From: Tachypleus tridentatus
Lineage: Eukaryota > Arthropoda > Merostomata > Xiphosura > Limulidae
Length of the DNA stretch: 64,000 nucleotides
Direction: 5' to 3'
Assembly: GCF_004210375.1 (NCBI RefSeq)
Contig: NC_134837.1
Location: 166,511,310-166,575,309 of the forward strand
The notes beneath the pieces were generated by a model. The model was not told the origin of the DNA and did not search any database. It was given only the letters and a program-made list of their open reading frames with translations. Position 1 is the first letter of the stretch. The number at the start of each line of letters is the position of its first letter. Position numbers and translations under genes: made by a program. Shown in pieces: positions 46,982 through 57,738 of this stretch.

Positions 46982-48582
46982 CTGTATGAGAACATTAGCA
47001 AATTAAGGTTGTTTAACAAGGAATAAAGAAGAAATACTTTTAAAGATTTACTAAAATGTATTACCAATTAGACATCGTGTGCTTTAAGAAACGGAAACAT
47101 CATATAAGATAACAGGTATCATGTCCAAAAATAAAATGAATCAGGAGTTTAATTCTAGAAATACAAACACACCCAGTTTTCTCCGAATCTAATGATAGAG
47201 AATATTTGATTTTTTTCATGAATGGTATATTAGCAACAGTCGATACACTTAAAACACTTTTATCTGAGCAACAACGTGAAACAATATTCATACAGAACGA
47301 TATCAAAGTCAACGTTCGACAAACGTTCCTTTTTTTAAAAGCGCTGTCAAGTAAATTGTCCATGTGTATCAACTCAGGAATAATTTGCTCTCCATGAAGT
47401 GTCGATAAAACATTCAGTTCCAGACCAGGTAGAAAGCTGAGTATTGTTTGTAAGTTTGTAAAACTTGTATGTAAACTATTATTTGTAATAACCGTTATTA
47501 TCAATTATATTATTATTTGCATATTAAAACATATTTGTGTTGAGAAAGAAAATTGTGTTTATCAGTCTTGTTGACAAATATAATAAATCTGATACATATC
47601 GATATTTATTTAACTTCTAAATTAAAAATAAAATTAAAATTTTAGGCGATTTGAAATTGTAATATGTAACGTACGTCACGTAATAAATCGGAGACTCGTC
47701 CGAGATAAATTATAATACATAGCATGTTAAATACCAAACATATTTAACATTCCGTGCTCTAAACTGTATGCTGTGTTAGGCCTAACTACTTCACGTAACA
47801 TACGACTAATTTATTTGCTGAGTTCTTCCTTTCTCTATTTAACACATCTTTTTAACTGTGATCCGAGATGCATTTAAGATATCAGATATTTTTATACATA
47901 TTTCATTATTTTAGCTTAAATGGTTTAACAAGTAATGTAGATACTGTATTTGATAGTGTTTTTATTTTTCTATCAAATCAATAACCCATTGTTCATTAAA
48001 AAGGTTCTCTACTTAAAGAGAAAGCTGTTCAAACATAAAATACAGCTTCTCTTTTACCACCAGGTGCTCACCTGTTGTTGTAACTAAAGAAAAGCTGAAA
48101 AAGATAGCATTTTCTAAAGTCCAGGAATTAGAATTTTCTGACTTAGAATCTGGTTGATAGCCTCTGTGGAAAGCATCCAGTAAGTCATTTTCGAAGGAAT
48201 CCAAATAATGGTAAATGGTCCGAGCCCATATTTCTTCATAAGGCTCCACCTGTCTCAATGCTGTAGCTAATATTATAGCTGTATCGTTTTTCCATTTCTT
48301 AACTTTTAAATTTTGAAGAGATTCATCGGGTATTCCCAGAGTAGAAAAAATGACACCCCCAAGAACGATATAGACGAAAAGAATGACAGTAAGAAAGATT
48401 CGAAACATAACATTCCGCAAGCGTTTTGTGCAAATCCTGGATTGTGACCTGATATGTTTCCTTCCGTCTGAGTTTAATGAACCTTTTTGAGCTGTTTCAG
48501 TCATAGTTTGCTTTGTAATTACGGAACAGTTTGCTGTATAGTTTTCTGTCGTCTGCGTTACATAAACGTTGGAATTATTCAT
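46164..48582 (-). CDS. Two-pore-domain potassium channel (K2P) homologue with degenerate filters
   Basis: Two exons (48582-48072, 46981-46164) give 442 residues. K2P channels are plasma-membrane background K+ channels with four membrane helices (M1-M4) and two pore loops. Seen here: M1 at about 59-83, an extracellular cap with a glycosylation site NDT (99-101), and pore 1 ENAIFFSFSLVTTTG. Then come M2 (about 185-214), a long cytosolic loop, M3 (336-361), pore 2 and M4 (404-424, containing LLMAMIFNLVLK). The canonical filters are TTxGYG and TIGFG. Here pore 1 is TTTGVSFVAP and pore 2 is TLGICV, so both lack the second-glycine signature. Spacing fits family members exactly, so this is substitution, not misassembly of exons. 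Potassium selectivity is therefore doubtful. An in-frame stop lies upstream of the chosen start (see leader). Confidence 0.85.
46982..48071 (-). other. K2P intron, containing a repeat copy
   Basis: 1,090 bp GT-AG intron (GTGAGC...ACAG). Searching it for an exon carrying a normal GYG filter found none. Its segment 47391-47700 is a copy of a repeat also present at 62354-62642. Confidence 0.75.
47391..47700. repeat. Unclassified interspersed repeat, copy 1
   Basis: It shares about 80% similarity by eye with 62354-62642: CGATAAAACATTCAGTTCCA, TTTGTAATAACCGTTATTAT, TATTAAAACATATTTGTG, and TAATAAATCGGAGAC near the end. It has an LTR-like look (AATAAA-type word followed by TATCAGTCTTGTTG), but no termini or coding region could be defined. 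Confidence 0.6.
48072..48582 (-). CDS. K2P homologue exon 1 (N-terminus, M1, cap, pore helix 1)
   Basis: It starts MNNSNVYVTQTTENYT. M1 is NVMFRIFLTVILFVYIVLGG. It ends at the first pore, LVTTTG, with donor ACAG|GTGAGC splitting the glycine codon. The start chosen is the first Met after the last upstream stop. Confidence 0.85.
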
Positions 48583-48818
48583 TTGTTTCTGAAATCCGAT
48601 AGCTACGCTTTCTCCTGTAGAACATGCAGGAGTTAGACCATCTGCCTAAGAAGTTTCATGAGTAGCAGTAGGTAGAACGTCGACTGTATCATCTATACTA
48701 GAACCAGCCATATTCACCACAGTAGACAATGGGTGCTGTTCACTAGCTGACTTCTCCTAGTCTATTATATTAGAATTTGGGACGGTTAGATAGCCAAATG
48801 TATCTTTCCGTTAAATTC
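48583..48818 (-). promoter_or_regulatory. K2P leader with upstream in-frame ATG and stop, and SINE piece
   Basis: Upstream of MNNS the same frame stays open for 21 codons (DGLTPACSTGESVAIGFQK) back to a TAG at 48648-48646. Beyond it, it is open for 21 more codons to an ATG at 48711 (MAGSSIDDTVDVLPTATHET). Either a longer N-terminus has been cut by a nonsense change, or the true start is internal. A possible acceptor GTTATTGTTTCAG ends near 48820, so this may be the 5' end of the exon. Confidence 0.45.
48726..48797 (+). repeat. SINE family 1 body fragment in the K2P leader
   Basis: GGGTGCTGTTCACTAGCTGA, CTTCTCCTAGTCTATTATAT and GAATTTGGGACGGTTAGATA match the SINE body words GGTGGTGATGACTAGCTG, CTAGTCTTACACTGCT and AAATTAGGGACGGCTAGCG. 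It is diverged and lies antisense to the channel gene. Confidence 0.55.
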
Positions 48819-48819
48819 T

Positions 48820-50303
48820 GAAACAATAACAAAGAAACAAAGTTTTAAATATTTTCATAAATAAACATTAATTATACTTTTATCAATTGACAATCATTTT
48901 GTGGCAATTTATAAAAACTTTACGTTATGGGGTTCGTCAGTTAACTTTTTAGTAAGAAATTTTTTTGATTTCATGCATCAGATGGTTTACAAATAACTCG
49001 TCAGATGTAATAAAGTTTAAAGCGACGCCATCTTCGATAAGACTAAAACATGTACGAGGGCATATCAGAAAGAAATATGATTATAATATCAACAAATACA
49101 CACCAGTGTATTTAACAAGATACTTTTTCTACAGATAGTCGCCGTTAAGTATTCCACCATTTTGTGATTCTTGCAATGCCATTCTGTTAAGAGCATAATG
49201 AGAGTCGCGGATGCCGTTGTGTACAGTTTCATTAACACTATCAGTTTCTGGAAGAGTTAAGTTATTCTAACAAACCAACCTTTGTACTAAAGTGATGGAA
49301 GTCATAAGGGTTGGAAGTTTGTGCTTTACAAGGTATTGAAAACAAATGTTACACGTATTTTGTTTTCATTTTGCAAGTGTGGGCTATATAACATGTGATA
49401 TCTCTTACTACTATCACACACACTGGCTGCAGTTTGTTCAATATCCAAAGAAGGAGTAAGAAAATCCTGTTTCATTTTGAACTACCCCCGTAGAATTCAG
49501 TATCGATTTCTACTTCTCTGAAAGGAATTGAAGGGCGTCTGGAAGGGGTCACCTGTTTTAACTATTCACACCATCATACAGTAGTGTGTTGTATGTCAAT
49601 GAACAAACACTAAAATGACGTCGCATAAGGGACGTTTAACGTTATAATTTATACGGTCGTAAAATCAGAAAAACGTTCGCATGGCGTGAATAACGAGAAA
49701 TATTTTGCACTCTGTAAGCTACTTAAGAACTTCATAAACATAAAATAAAAATATTTTTTATTGTCAAAATTGCTTTTATTTACTATGGAACCCTACGGAA
49801 GTACATCTAGTCCAGTAGTTTATCTTAAACTTGTAGAAAAAATATTATTGCGATGATATACACTGAAGGAGTTTATTGCTGGCAGTAACACAACATCAAA
49901 AAGCATCTTCTATACAGAAATTATACATTAGGTCAAACAGCTTAGAGAAACTCGCGAGAACAAAGAAGCTGTGAAACCTTTTTCTCAGAAATTTATTCAA
50001 AAACCAGGTACAAAATTAAAGCCCATACTATGCAAAAACTAAACTGGCAAAGATAAAACCAGTATTATTTATAAAAATGAAACGAGCTTAGATATTGAAA
50101 TAAATGTAACACAGTAAATCCGTTACACCCCAATTGTAATATCTTCTGCCTTTCCACAAATTGAAAGTCTACATACATCACGGCCCATTAATATATGTTG
50201 TCCCTTTTGTTATTATACTATATACGTAAATACTAACTTTAATATTCCAATTATATATTGAGGTTTAAAACAGCCTAAATATCTAAAACACAACGTCCTG
50301 AGA
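48820..50303. other. Unassigned sequence upstream of the K2P exon
   Basis: No further exon, promoter motif or repeat could be supported. Confidence 0.45.
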
Positions 50304-50315
50304 AAGGCAAGAAGA

Positions 50316-50436
50316 TTTTGCTGTTGTTGTTTTGAATTAAACACAAAGCTACACAATGGGCTATCTCTGTTCTGCCCACCACGGGTATCGAAACCCGGTT
50401 TTTAACGTTGTAAGTCCGCTGAGCCATTGGGGGACC
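50316..50436 (-). repeat. SINE family 3 copy with target duplication
   Basis: GTTGTTTTGAATTAAACACA, AAGCTACACAATGGGCTATC, GGGTATCGAAACCCGGTTTT and GAGCCATTGGGGGACC. AAGGCAAGAAGA is duplicated perfectly at 50304-50315 and 50437-50448. This is the best family 3 copy in the window. Confidence 0.92.
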
Positions 50437-50448
50437 AAGGCAAGAAGA

Positions 50449-50670
50449 ACAACATGGCTAGGTGGTTAGGGCGCTCGACTCGCGTTCTAGCGATCGTTAC
50501 ACGAAAAACGTTCGCCCCTTCCGGTCAATCCCACTATTGTTTGGTAAAAGAGTAACCCAAGAGTTGTCCGTGGGTGGTGATGACTTCCTTTTCTTTTCAC
50601 TGCTAAACTAGGGACGGATAGCGCAGATAGCCCTTGTGTAGCTTTGCGCGAAATTCAAGAAAACAAACTT
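50449..50670 (+). repeat. SINE family 1, partly deleted copy
   Basis: It starts ACAACATGGCTAGGTGGTTA immediately after the family 3 copy. The B-box region is lost (CGCGTTCTAGCGATCGTTAC), the body resumes at CGGTCAATCCCACTATT, and it ends GCGCGAAATTCAAGAAAAC. Confidence 0.8.
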
Positions 50671-51109
50671 TAATTAAACTTTATCTCATGGATTCATATT
50701 GACACATTTGTCAGTAGTAGGTGAATACATACTACTATGTAAAGTAATCTAAAATAAATTTTGGATTCACTATTACAAAACAATCGCAAATTTCTATGCA
50801 TAAAAGTCCATCAAAAGTTCGACTGGATAGGAGATTTAAAAGAATCAAAACTTATGTCCATATAAACTTGTGATTGTTCAGTAATACTGGATATAAATTT
50901 ATTTTAAAAGACTCAGTAATCTACATGTTTTTATTTTGCAATGTTGCAAAGATATATAGATTAATGAGTAATTATTTCACTATGAAGGGTAAAACGTCAT
51001 TACATACATGTAATCAAAATTATAAAAGTCATATTACGTATGGATTATCCAGGTTGACCAAATTCAGGTACAGTATGTGTAGATAAAACGTGTTGTACAA
51101 TATACATAC
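50671..51109. other. Unassigned AT-rich sequence
   Basis: No supported feature. Confidence 0.45.
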
Positions 51110-51117
51110 CTATAGAA

Positions 51118-53687
51118 CAGTGGTTCCCAACCTTTTTCATGCCCCGCACCCCTAAAAAAGTTTAATATGTTCTCGCACCCCTCAGAGTAATTATTTATTT
51201 AAGAATAAAGGTGAAGGTGGCCAAAACAAATTTTTATAATTAGTTTTCAATGATATATAAACAAAAACGAAACACTTGGAAAAGAAAAAAATATTACAAC
51301 AAACTAAAAGTTGCATAAACCCTACATGGCCTACAAAAAATAAATTTTCATCCATGCATGAAATTAAATTTCTTTGAATTTGAAATGGTCAAATGTTCAT
51401 AAGTCAATTTAAATTTAATGACTCTTTTGTTCCTGTTTAGTTCTTATGAGTTTTTCAAAGCGTGGCACTTTGTTGCTGATAGCAATCCGCAAGTCTGCCT
51501 GTGCACCCAAGCGATTTCTAGATTTTGTCCTGATTGACAAAAGGGCACTAAATCCAAACTCACATAAGTATGTCGTCACGAATGGGATGAGCACATTTAG
51601 TGCTTTTTCACAAAGTCTTGGAAACATGTCCATTGCCGAACACCAATATTGTTCCAAAGTTTTGCTTTCAAACTGCATTTCAAGAACTCGATTTGTGCGC
51701 AGTTCAATAAGATCTTCCTTCAGCTCTTCATCATCCAACATATTTTCCAAATTGAAGGAGTATGGATTCATAATCCATTCTTCAGAAGTTTCCAGTTCTT
51801 CTCAAAAATGTCCATCAAATGACTTTGATAGTATTTCCAAATGATACACAATTTCTTCACACACACACATGGAATTAGGGATTCATCCTCACCTACCATT
51901 TCTTCGAGTGATGGAAAATTTGAAAGATTCCCTCTTTTAACTCGTCGACACCAAAGATGTAACTTTTTTTGAAAGCATTTAACTTTTCGCAGCATTTCAA
52001 TATGTTTATGTTTTTCCCTTGAAGAGATACACCCGGATCATTCATAGGAGTGAAAATATCACTCAAATAGGCTAGCATTTGGTTGAATTCTTGTTATTCT
52101 ATTTTTCCGGGCAGATCATAGTCACGTTCCTTCAGAAAAGTTTTGACTTCTTCTCGCAGTTCAAAGAAGAGCGTTAAAGCTCTCCCCCGTGACAGCCAGC
52201 GGACGTCTGTGTGGAAAAGCAAAACTGAATGCTCACTTCCAAAATCTTTACAAAGCGACATGAAGAGGCGGTGGTTCAGAGCGCGACCCCTAATCCAATT
52301 GATGGTCTTCACAGAAGTTTCAAGGACCTTTTTCAACTTCAGAGGCAATGTTTTTGATGCCAAAGCACGTCAATGAAGAAAACAGTGAGTACCATGCAAG
52401 TGCAGAATCTTTTATTTCTTCAGGACAAAACAATCCTGATCTATTTCCTAACATAGCAGGGGCACCGTTGGTACATACAGAACCAATAATTTGGATATCT
52501 AAATCATATTTCGCGAAGAAGTTCTTCACACACTAGAAGATATCTTTCCCTTTTATGGTTGTTTACAGATCTTTACAGAACAAGAAATCTTCCATTTTGG
52601 CACCATCATAGATATACCTCACTAGTGCGATGACTGCAATTTGCAACATCAGTTGTTTCGTCCAATTGGAGAGAGATTTTCAAGGGACTAGCCCTGATAT
52701 CTGCGATAACTTGGTCCAAAATGTCCGAACTCAAACCACCAATTCGGTTTTGAAAAACATTATTTGATAACGGCACTAATTTAAGCTTGTTTGAGGCTTC
52801 TTTTCCCAGAACAATTGTTGCCATTTCTAATGCACACGGTTTTATCACCTCTTATGCAATTGTATGGGGTTTCTTTGATTTGGCTACTTTATACGCCACA
52901 TGGTATGAAGCCATCAGCAGTGGTTTGTCAGCAGATATAAAACCTAATTTTGGAAGGGTTGCTCGAGAATCAAATTGGACTCTTCTACTTTTTAACGATT
53001 CAACATCATGACCTGCAACAGCTGCTCCACCATGCCGGTTGTTGAAGTGTTACTGCAGTTAGATGGCTTCAAATTTGCGTTTGAAAGGACAGCATCACAA
53101 AGCATGCACTGAGGTTTTGTGCAGATCAGTGCAAGTGAAACCAAATTTCACATAATCATCATTCCATTTTCTTTTCTTTGACATAATGAAGTTTTTTTTG
53201 CACGAACACAGAATGAACAATGCACTGACTACCATAGCATCACGCATGAGTAGGTATACTCTGAGAAAATTTCTAGAACATTCTCGAATATACCTCACAT
53301 GACGTCATCGATTAATTTTGGATACTTCTGGAAGTTTCTCGAGTCATGATCATGTGAATACATAACATAAATAAATAATAAACATTTTAAGACAGCGTTC
53401 ACGAACGTAACCTAATTAGTTGTGCCGAGTATTTAGGTCACGTTTACGTTTCGTGTGTTGTTTGTTTACAGTTGTACATTAAAATTTCGGTCTGCGCTGA
53501 TGACGGTAGAAGCGACAGTTTATCGTAATATGATAAAAAGCTACGTTTGTGACAAGAAAAATAAGAAATAAAAATTGAACGCAATTTTTGAATATATAGG
53601 ACAGTACCCTCAATATAAACAAAAAACCTGAAATGTTATCTCGCACCCCCTGGAACGCTATCTCTCACCCCTGGTTGGGAACCACTG
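51118..53687 (-). mobile_element. hAT DNA transposon with perfect 8 bp target duplication (2.57 kb)
   Basis: The left end is CAGTGGTTCCCAACCTTTTT and the right end TGGTTGGGAACCACTG. CTATAGAA flanks it exactly at 51110-51117 and 53688-53695. It encodes a decayed transposase on the - strand along nearly its full length. Confidence 0.93.
51412..53187 (-). pseudogene. hAT transposase (SCAND3/ZBED-like), full length but decayed
   Basis: Successive - strand frames give one protein. The start MSKKRKWNDDYVKFGFTC lies near 53184. Then follow GKEASNKLKLVPLSNNVFQN and SLQLDETTDVANCS with the first catalytic aspartate (52848-52606), VCTNGAPAMLGNRSG (second catalytic block, D replaced by N, 52529-52320), and FHTDVRWLSRGRALTLFFEL (52363-52094). 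The C-terminus VTTYLCEFGFSALLSIRTKS and AISNKVPRFEKLI is the dimerisation domain (51771-51415). At least five frameshifts or stops break it. Non-functional. Confidence 0.88.
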
Positions 53688-53695
53688 CTATAGAA

Positions 53696-53763
53696 AATCC
53701 AGTAACTTTGTACAGTCGAGAATAAGTAATTCGAAACGTTCTTCATGAAGGATTAGTTCGTTG
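53696..53763. other. Short spacer
   Basis: Unassigned sequence between the hAT element and a SINE relic. Confidence 0.4.
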
Positions 53764-53872
53764 ATAAGTGAGCAGTAATTTTACGGATTTATAATGCTAA
53801 AATCCGGGGTTTGATTACACTCAGTGGACAGAGCGCAGGTAGTCAGTTGTGTAACTTGGCGCTAAACATCAA
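53764..53872 (+). repeat. SINE family 2/3-like diverged copy
   Basis: AGTGAGCAGTAATTTTACGG, ATTTATAATGCTAAAATCCG, GGGTTTGATTACACTCAGTG and GTTGTGTAACTTGGCGCTAA. It shares the head of family 2 and the tail of family 3. Confidence 0.55.
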
Positions 53873-54479
53873 CAAACCAATGTAAAGGATTAAATTGAAG
53901 ACTGTTGTAAAAAACAACAATAGTGCAAGTACAGGATGATTTAGTTGTGTTAATTGGCAGCATAATTAGAAACCTGATAAAAGCTGATAAATATTTACAT
54001 TAACAATTACCTTGACTTATCAGTTAGCCACCAGTCGAGGCATTCAGCGGATATCGACCCACAAAGAAAAAATAAATGAGTTATGTTAAAATGGTGTGGT
54101 TGTAAGAAAACAAAAGAACTAAATAGAAGAATAAAGAGTTTTCCCGTAAGCACGTGTGTAGAATACTTGCCCAGTAAGTATTTAACGCAAGATGAAACTT
54201 GCACGAAAATATCTAGGCCTGTGTAATATTTTGATTATATAAAACACGCGATATGAAATGATTGGTTCATTCATCTACTTTTTTATACAATAACATAATG
54301 TTTAAAAGGATTTTATAACTCTGAGCTGAGCATGATTTATTAGTTAGTTGCACGAACTATGGAAAACGCGCTCCGCAATATGGGACCATGAGTGTGCTCT
54401 GAGAAAGGGGCTAATTGCTACTGTTTGATCAGACAAGAGTAACTCTAGATTAGGCTCTGGGTGCTATTAATTAGTTATT
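53873..54479. other. Unassigned sequence
   Basis: No supported feature. Confidence 0.4.
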
Positions 54480-54552
54480 TTCCTTCTGGTCTGTCAGTTC
54501 AAAATTAGGGATGGTTATGTGCAAGTAAGTATCCTAAAAAAAACAAACAAAT
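54480..54552 (+). repeat. SINE family 1, 3' relic
   Basis: CAGTTCAAAATTAGGGATGG followed by TTATGTGCAAGTAAGTATCC and an (AAAC) tail resembles the 3' end of family 1. Strongly diverged. Confidence 0.4.
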
Positions 54553-54987
54553 ATTAATAGCTTGTATTCGTTTTACATTGTTTCATCGGGCCATAATAGA
54601 AAATAGCGCCCGTTAGCTCCTAGTTATATAATTTTACATTTATTTCTACTGGTTATAATATTTAATGGTATTTGAATATGCACAAAAATTGCTTCGTAAA
54701 GGTGAATTTTTGTATATTCCAAAATAAAAGATATATGGAATATGTTCTATTAAAATAATGCTGAATATGGTAATCAGGAAACGATGTAACAACCACAACT
54801 TTATAAAGTTGCAGTGTAACGGAATGTATCAGAACTTCCATAACGTTATTTGGTGTTTCATAGGTAGTGTGATGTCATCGAAAATTTATCCCTTTCGGGA
54901 CGCGTATTTAATAGCTCTTTCCGACGCAAAATATATTGTATATATATCAAAAAGATGTGCTGAGGTCGGTAACTTATAATTTCCAAG
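54553..54987. other. Unassigned AT-rich sequence
   Basis: A 73-codon open frame (54758-54979) has no motif. Confidence 0.4.
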
Positions 54988-55305
54988 ATGTGTATATCTT
55001 TTGTAAATCAAAGGAATGTGGATCATCTTGAAACACCTGGACTATCCAGAATGAGACCTTTAGTTATTCATACATCAGTAGTGGTAAGCAAAGTGCAACA
55101 TCTTGTAACAAATGGGGATCGACGAGTACCTAGGTCAATGGCAAAAGTCGTATACGTACCCCAAACAATAGTATGTAACATCATTAAAAAGGATCGCCCT
55201 CTCGAAACGAAGCAAATAGGATATTTGTTCACCGAGATTAGAGTTTCAGCCGAACTTAACGTTAAGCAGCTGCAAAAAGAAACAGGTATTTATGATATTA
55301 CTTAG
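54988..55305 (+). pseudogene. Possible mariner/Tc1 helix-turn-helix relic
   Basis: A 105-codon frame contains VQHLVTNGDRRVPRSMAKVV, YVPQTIVCNIIKKDRPLET, then GYLFTEIR. The pattern (D-R-R, S-M-A-x-x, T-x-V-x-x-I-I-K-x-D, L-x-T-E) resembles the second DNA-binding helix group of mariner-type transposases. No catalytic part follows in frame, and no terminal repeats were found. Identification is tentative. Confidence 0.4.
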
Positions 55306-55910
55306 GAAAACGTACCGATGAAGTTGCTGGATGCAGCGCCTGTGAGACTGGACAACTAAAACGGCCGCACAGAAACAACTATTATCTTACTTTAAAAGGT
55401 TTATGGAAAACAAATAGGGAGACGTGATGTGGTGTTGGCATGATACTCTTATGATGGATGCTTTTGCAATGGAAACTACACTGCAAGGAGGTGACGTGAA
55501 CTGTTACGAAGTGGAGAGACTCTGAAATCGTTTTAATATCGAAACCTCTTATACGTTTGATAAATTTAGTTATCTGAAATACTGACTCTTACCAAGATAT
55601 AAATTTTCAATACAAAACTCCACATTTTGTGTAGACAAACTTGAAGTATTATTATCCTTAATCATTCGGGTCAGTTTCTCTTGGCTTTATTCCTTCCTGT
55701 GTAGTTTGTTTCTTAGTTGTTCCTTTTTTATAAACCTGAATAAAAGAACTGCCTATATCTCCGTAATGTAACGTTGTTAGCTCAATATTTCACTATTTTA
55801 CATTCATCAGAAGTTATCGATAACTTCAGACCAAGGTGTAATGTGAAGTATTCAGGTAATAATGTTACATTACAGTGATTTTGGTCGCTATTTTAATTTT
55901 GTTTATAAAA
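55306..55910. other. Unassigned sequence
   Basis: No supported feature. Catalytic motifs of a mariner transposase were sought and not found. Confidence 0.4.
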
Positions 55911-55922
55911 ATGTCTCGTAAC

Positions 55923-56195
55923 AGTTTGTTTGTTTTGTTTTTGAATTTCGTAGAAAACTACTCGAGGGCTATCTGTGCTAGCCGTCCCTAATTTAGCAGT
56001 GTAAGACTAGAGGGAAGGCAGCTAGTCATCACCACCCACCGCCAAATCTTGGGCTACTCTTTACCAACGAATAGTGGGATTGGTCGTAACATTATAACGT
56101 CCCCACGGCTGAAAGGGCGAGCATGTTTGGCGCGACGGGGACGCGACCCTCAGATTACGAGTCGCACGCCTTAACACGCTTGGCCATGCCGGGCC
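55923..56195 (-). repeat. SINE family 1 (GCGC subtype) with perfect target duplication
   Basis: Reverse copy ending CACGCTTGGCCATGCCGGGCC. The 12 bp ATGTCTCGTAAC lies at 55911-55922 and 56196-56207. The B-box area has a small deletion (GCGACGGGGACGCGACCC). Confidence 0.93.
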
Positions 56196-56207
56196 ATGTC
56201 TCGTAAC

Positions 56208-56631
56208 GGACTCCAGTTTTCGTTAAATAAAGAAAATAATTGTGGTTGTGCCTTTTGTTAAAACTGAATTACATCGCTTATTTCCAAATTGATCAACAAC
56301 TTCTCGTGTATGTGTTTCGTCATATCTTGGTTAGATGAATGACAGTAGATACATAAACCTTTATAAAAAAAACATATATCCTCTCAAAATATAGAAATAA
56401 CAAATAGTTGAAACAAAGCCTTTAGCTTATAATGGATATTGAAAACACAGTAATACCAAAATTACGTCTTTAATTACATACGTTTCGGGACTTCTAAAAT
56501 TGTATCATGAGAATTAAAATCGAAAAAAAAGTTAGTACAAATATTAGCTATTAAGTGAGTTTTTGTATTCAATTGGAAGTTTAGAAAGAACAGATTTAAA
56601 CTGTCACAATACAATGGAATGAGCATACATA
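56208..56631. other. Unassigned AT-rich sequence
   Basis: No supported feature. Confidence 0.45.
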
Positions 56632-56639
56632 TGTTTAGT

Positions 56640-56756
56640 GTGTGTTTTCATATGGGAAAACCACCTCTGGCTATCTGCTGAGTCCATCAAGGGGAATCGA
56701 ACCTGTGATTTTAGCGTTGTATATCCGTAGACTTACCGCTGTACCAGCGGGAGACC
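56640..56756 (-). repeat. SINE family 2 copy
   Basis: GTGTGTTTTCATATGGGAAA, ATCTGCTGAGTCCATCAAGG, GGAATCGAACCTGTGATTTT and CTGTACCAGCGGGAGACC. TGTTTAGT flanks it on both sides. Confidence 0.85.
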
Positions 56757-57465
56757 ACGTGTTTAGTAAATGACATTTTTAAGAATAACTGTTGTAGTAT
56801 AACGTATCTTTAAAATAATAATGAATATCAAATAAAAATGCTGACAATCTGGATCTGATTACGGGATACCGACAATTCTCATCAGGTTTTGGAAAAAAAA
56901 AAGGTTAATGTCTCACCCAAATATTTTTTATATAGTATACATTTATATTTATTTTTTATTACTTTTTGAAGACATCTTGAAAGTTTGTTTGTGTGCAATT
57001 TTAGGTTTGTTTGTTTCAAAGTGAGAACTTAATTATATCAGGAAAATTACTTCAAAAGAGTGTTTGTTTGTTTGTTTCCAAGCAAGAATCTAATTAACTG
57101 GGTCATATGATAATTATAGCTTGTATTTTTCAATATGAGATATTTCTCATTGTTACAAATTATTTGGCATTTTGTTGCATAAAATTGGCATCTTATTAGA
57201 AAGAAATGTTCTATCTCAATAAAACAGTTGTCAAATACATTTTTCAGTCGAATACAAGAGACTAAAAATTTTCAAAAAATGATCGGAAAATACCAAAGAC
57301 ATACTTATACAAAAAAAACAATTGTCAGAATACAAAACAAAAAATATGACTATTCAATTCATCTAAAGAAAAACTTAGAGTGATTGCCCACAACTGAAAC
57401 ATTGTTCAAAAAACTTGTTGAAAATTACAAAAATTAGAGAAATGTTGGTGGTGACTTCATTTAAC
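56757..57465. other. Unassigned AT-rich sequence
   Basis: Two GTTTGTTT-rich segments near 56985-57075 may be loose SINE tails. Nothing else is supported. Confidence 0.4.
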
Positions 57466-57738
57466 GGCCTTGCATGGCCAGGTGGTTAAGGTACTCGACT
57501 CGTAATCTGAGGGTCGCGGGTTCGAATCATCGTCACACCAAACATGCTCGCCCTTTCAGCCGTGAGGGCGTTATAATGTGACGGTCAATCCTACTATTTG
57601 TTGGCAAAAGAGTAGCCCAAGAGTTGGCGGTGGACGGTGATGACTAGCTGCCTTCCTTCTAGTCTTACACTGCTAAATTAGGCGCGGCTAGTGCAGAGAG
57701 CCTCGAGTAGCTTTGCACGAATTTCAAAATAAACCAAA
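57466..57738 (+). repeat. SINE family 1 copy
   Basis: Forward copy GGCCTTGCATGGCCAGGTGG with the anticodon loop CTCGTAA and B box GGGTTCGAATC. The flanks ACTTCATTTAAC and ACTTTATTTGAT agree at 9 of 12. Confidence 0.9.

Noticed and set aside
47100..47504. 134-codon - strand open frame within the K2P intron
   Set aside because: It overlaps an interspersed repeat, has no motif, and cannot be joined to the K2P exons while keeping the family's exon phase.
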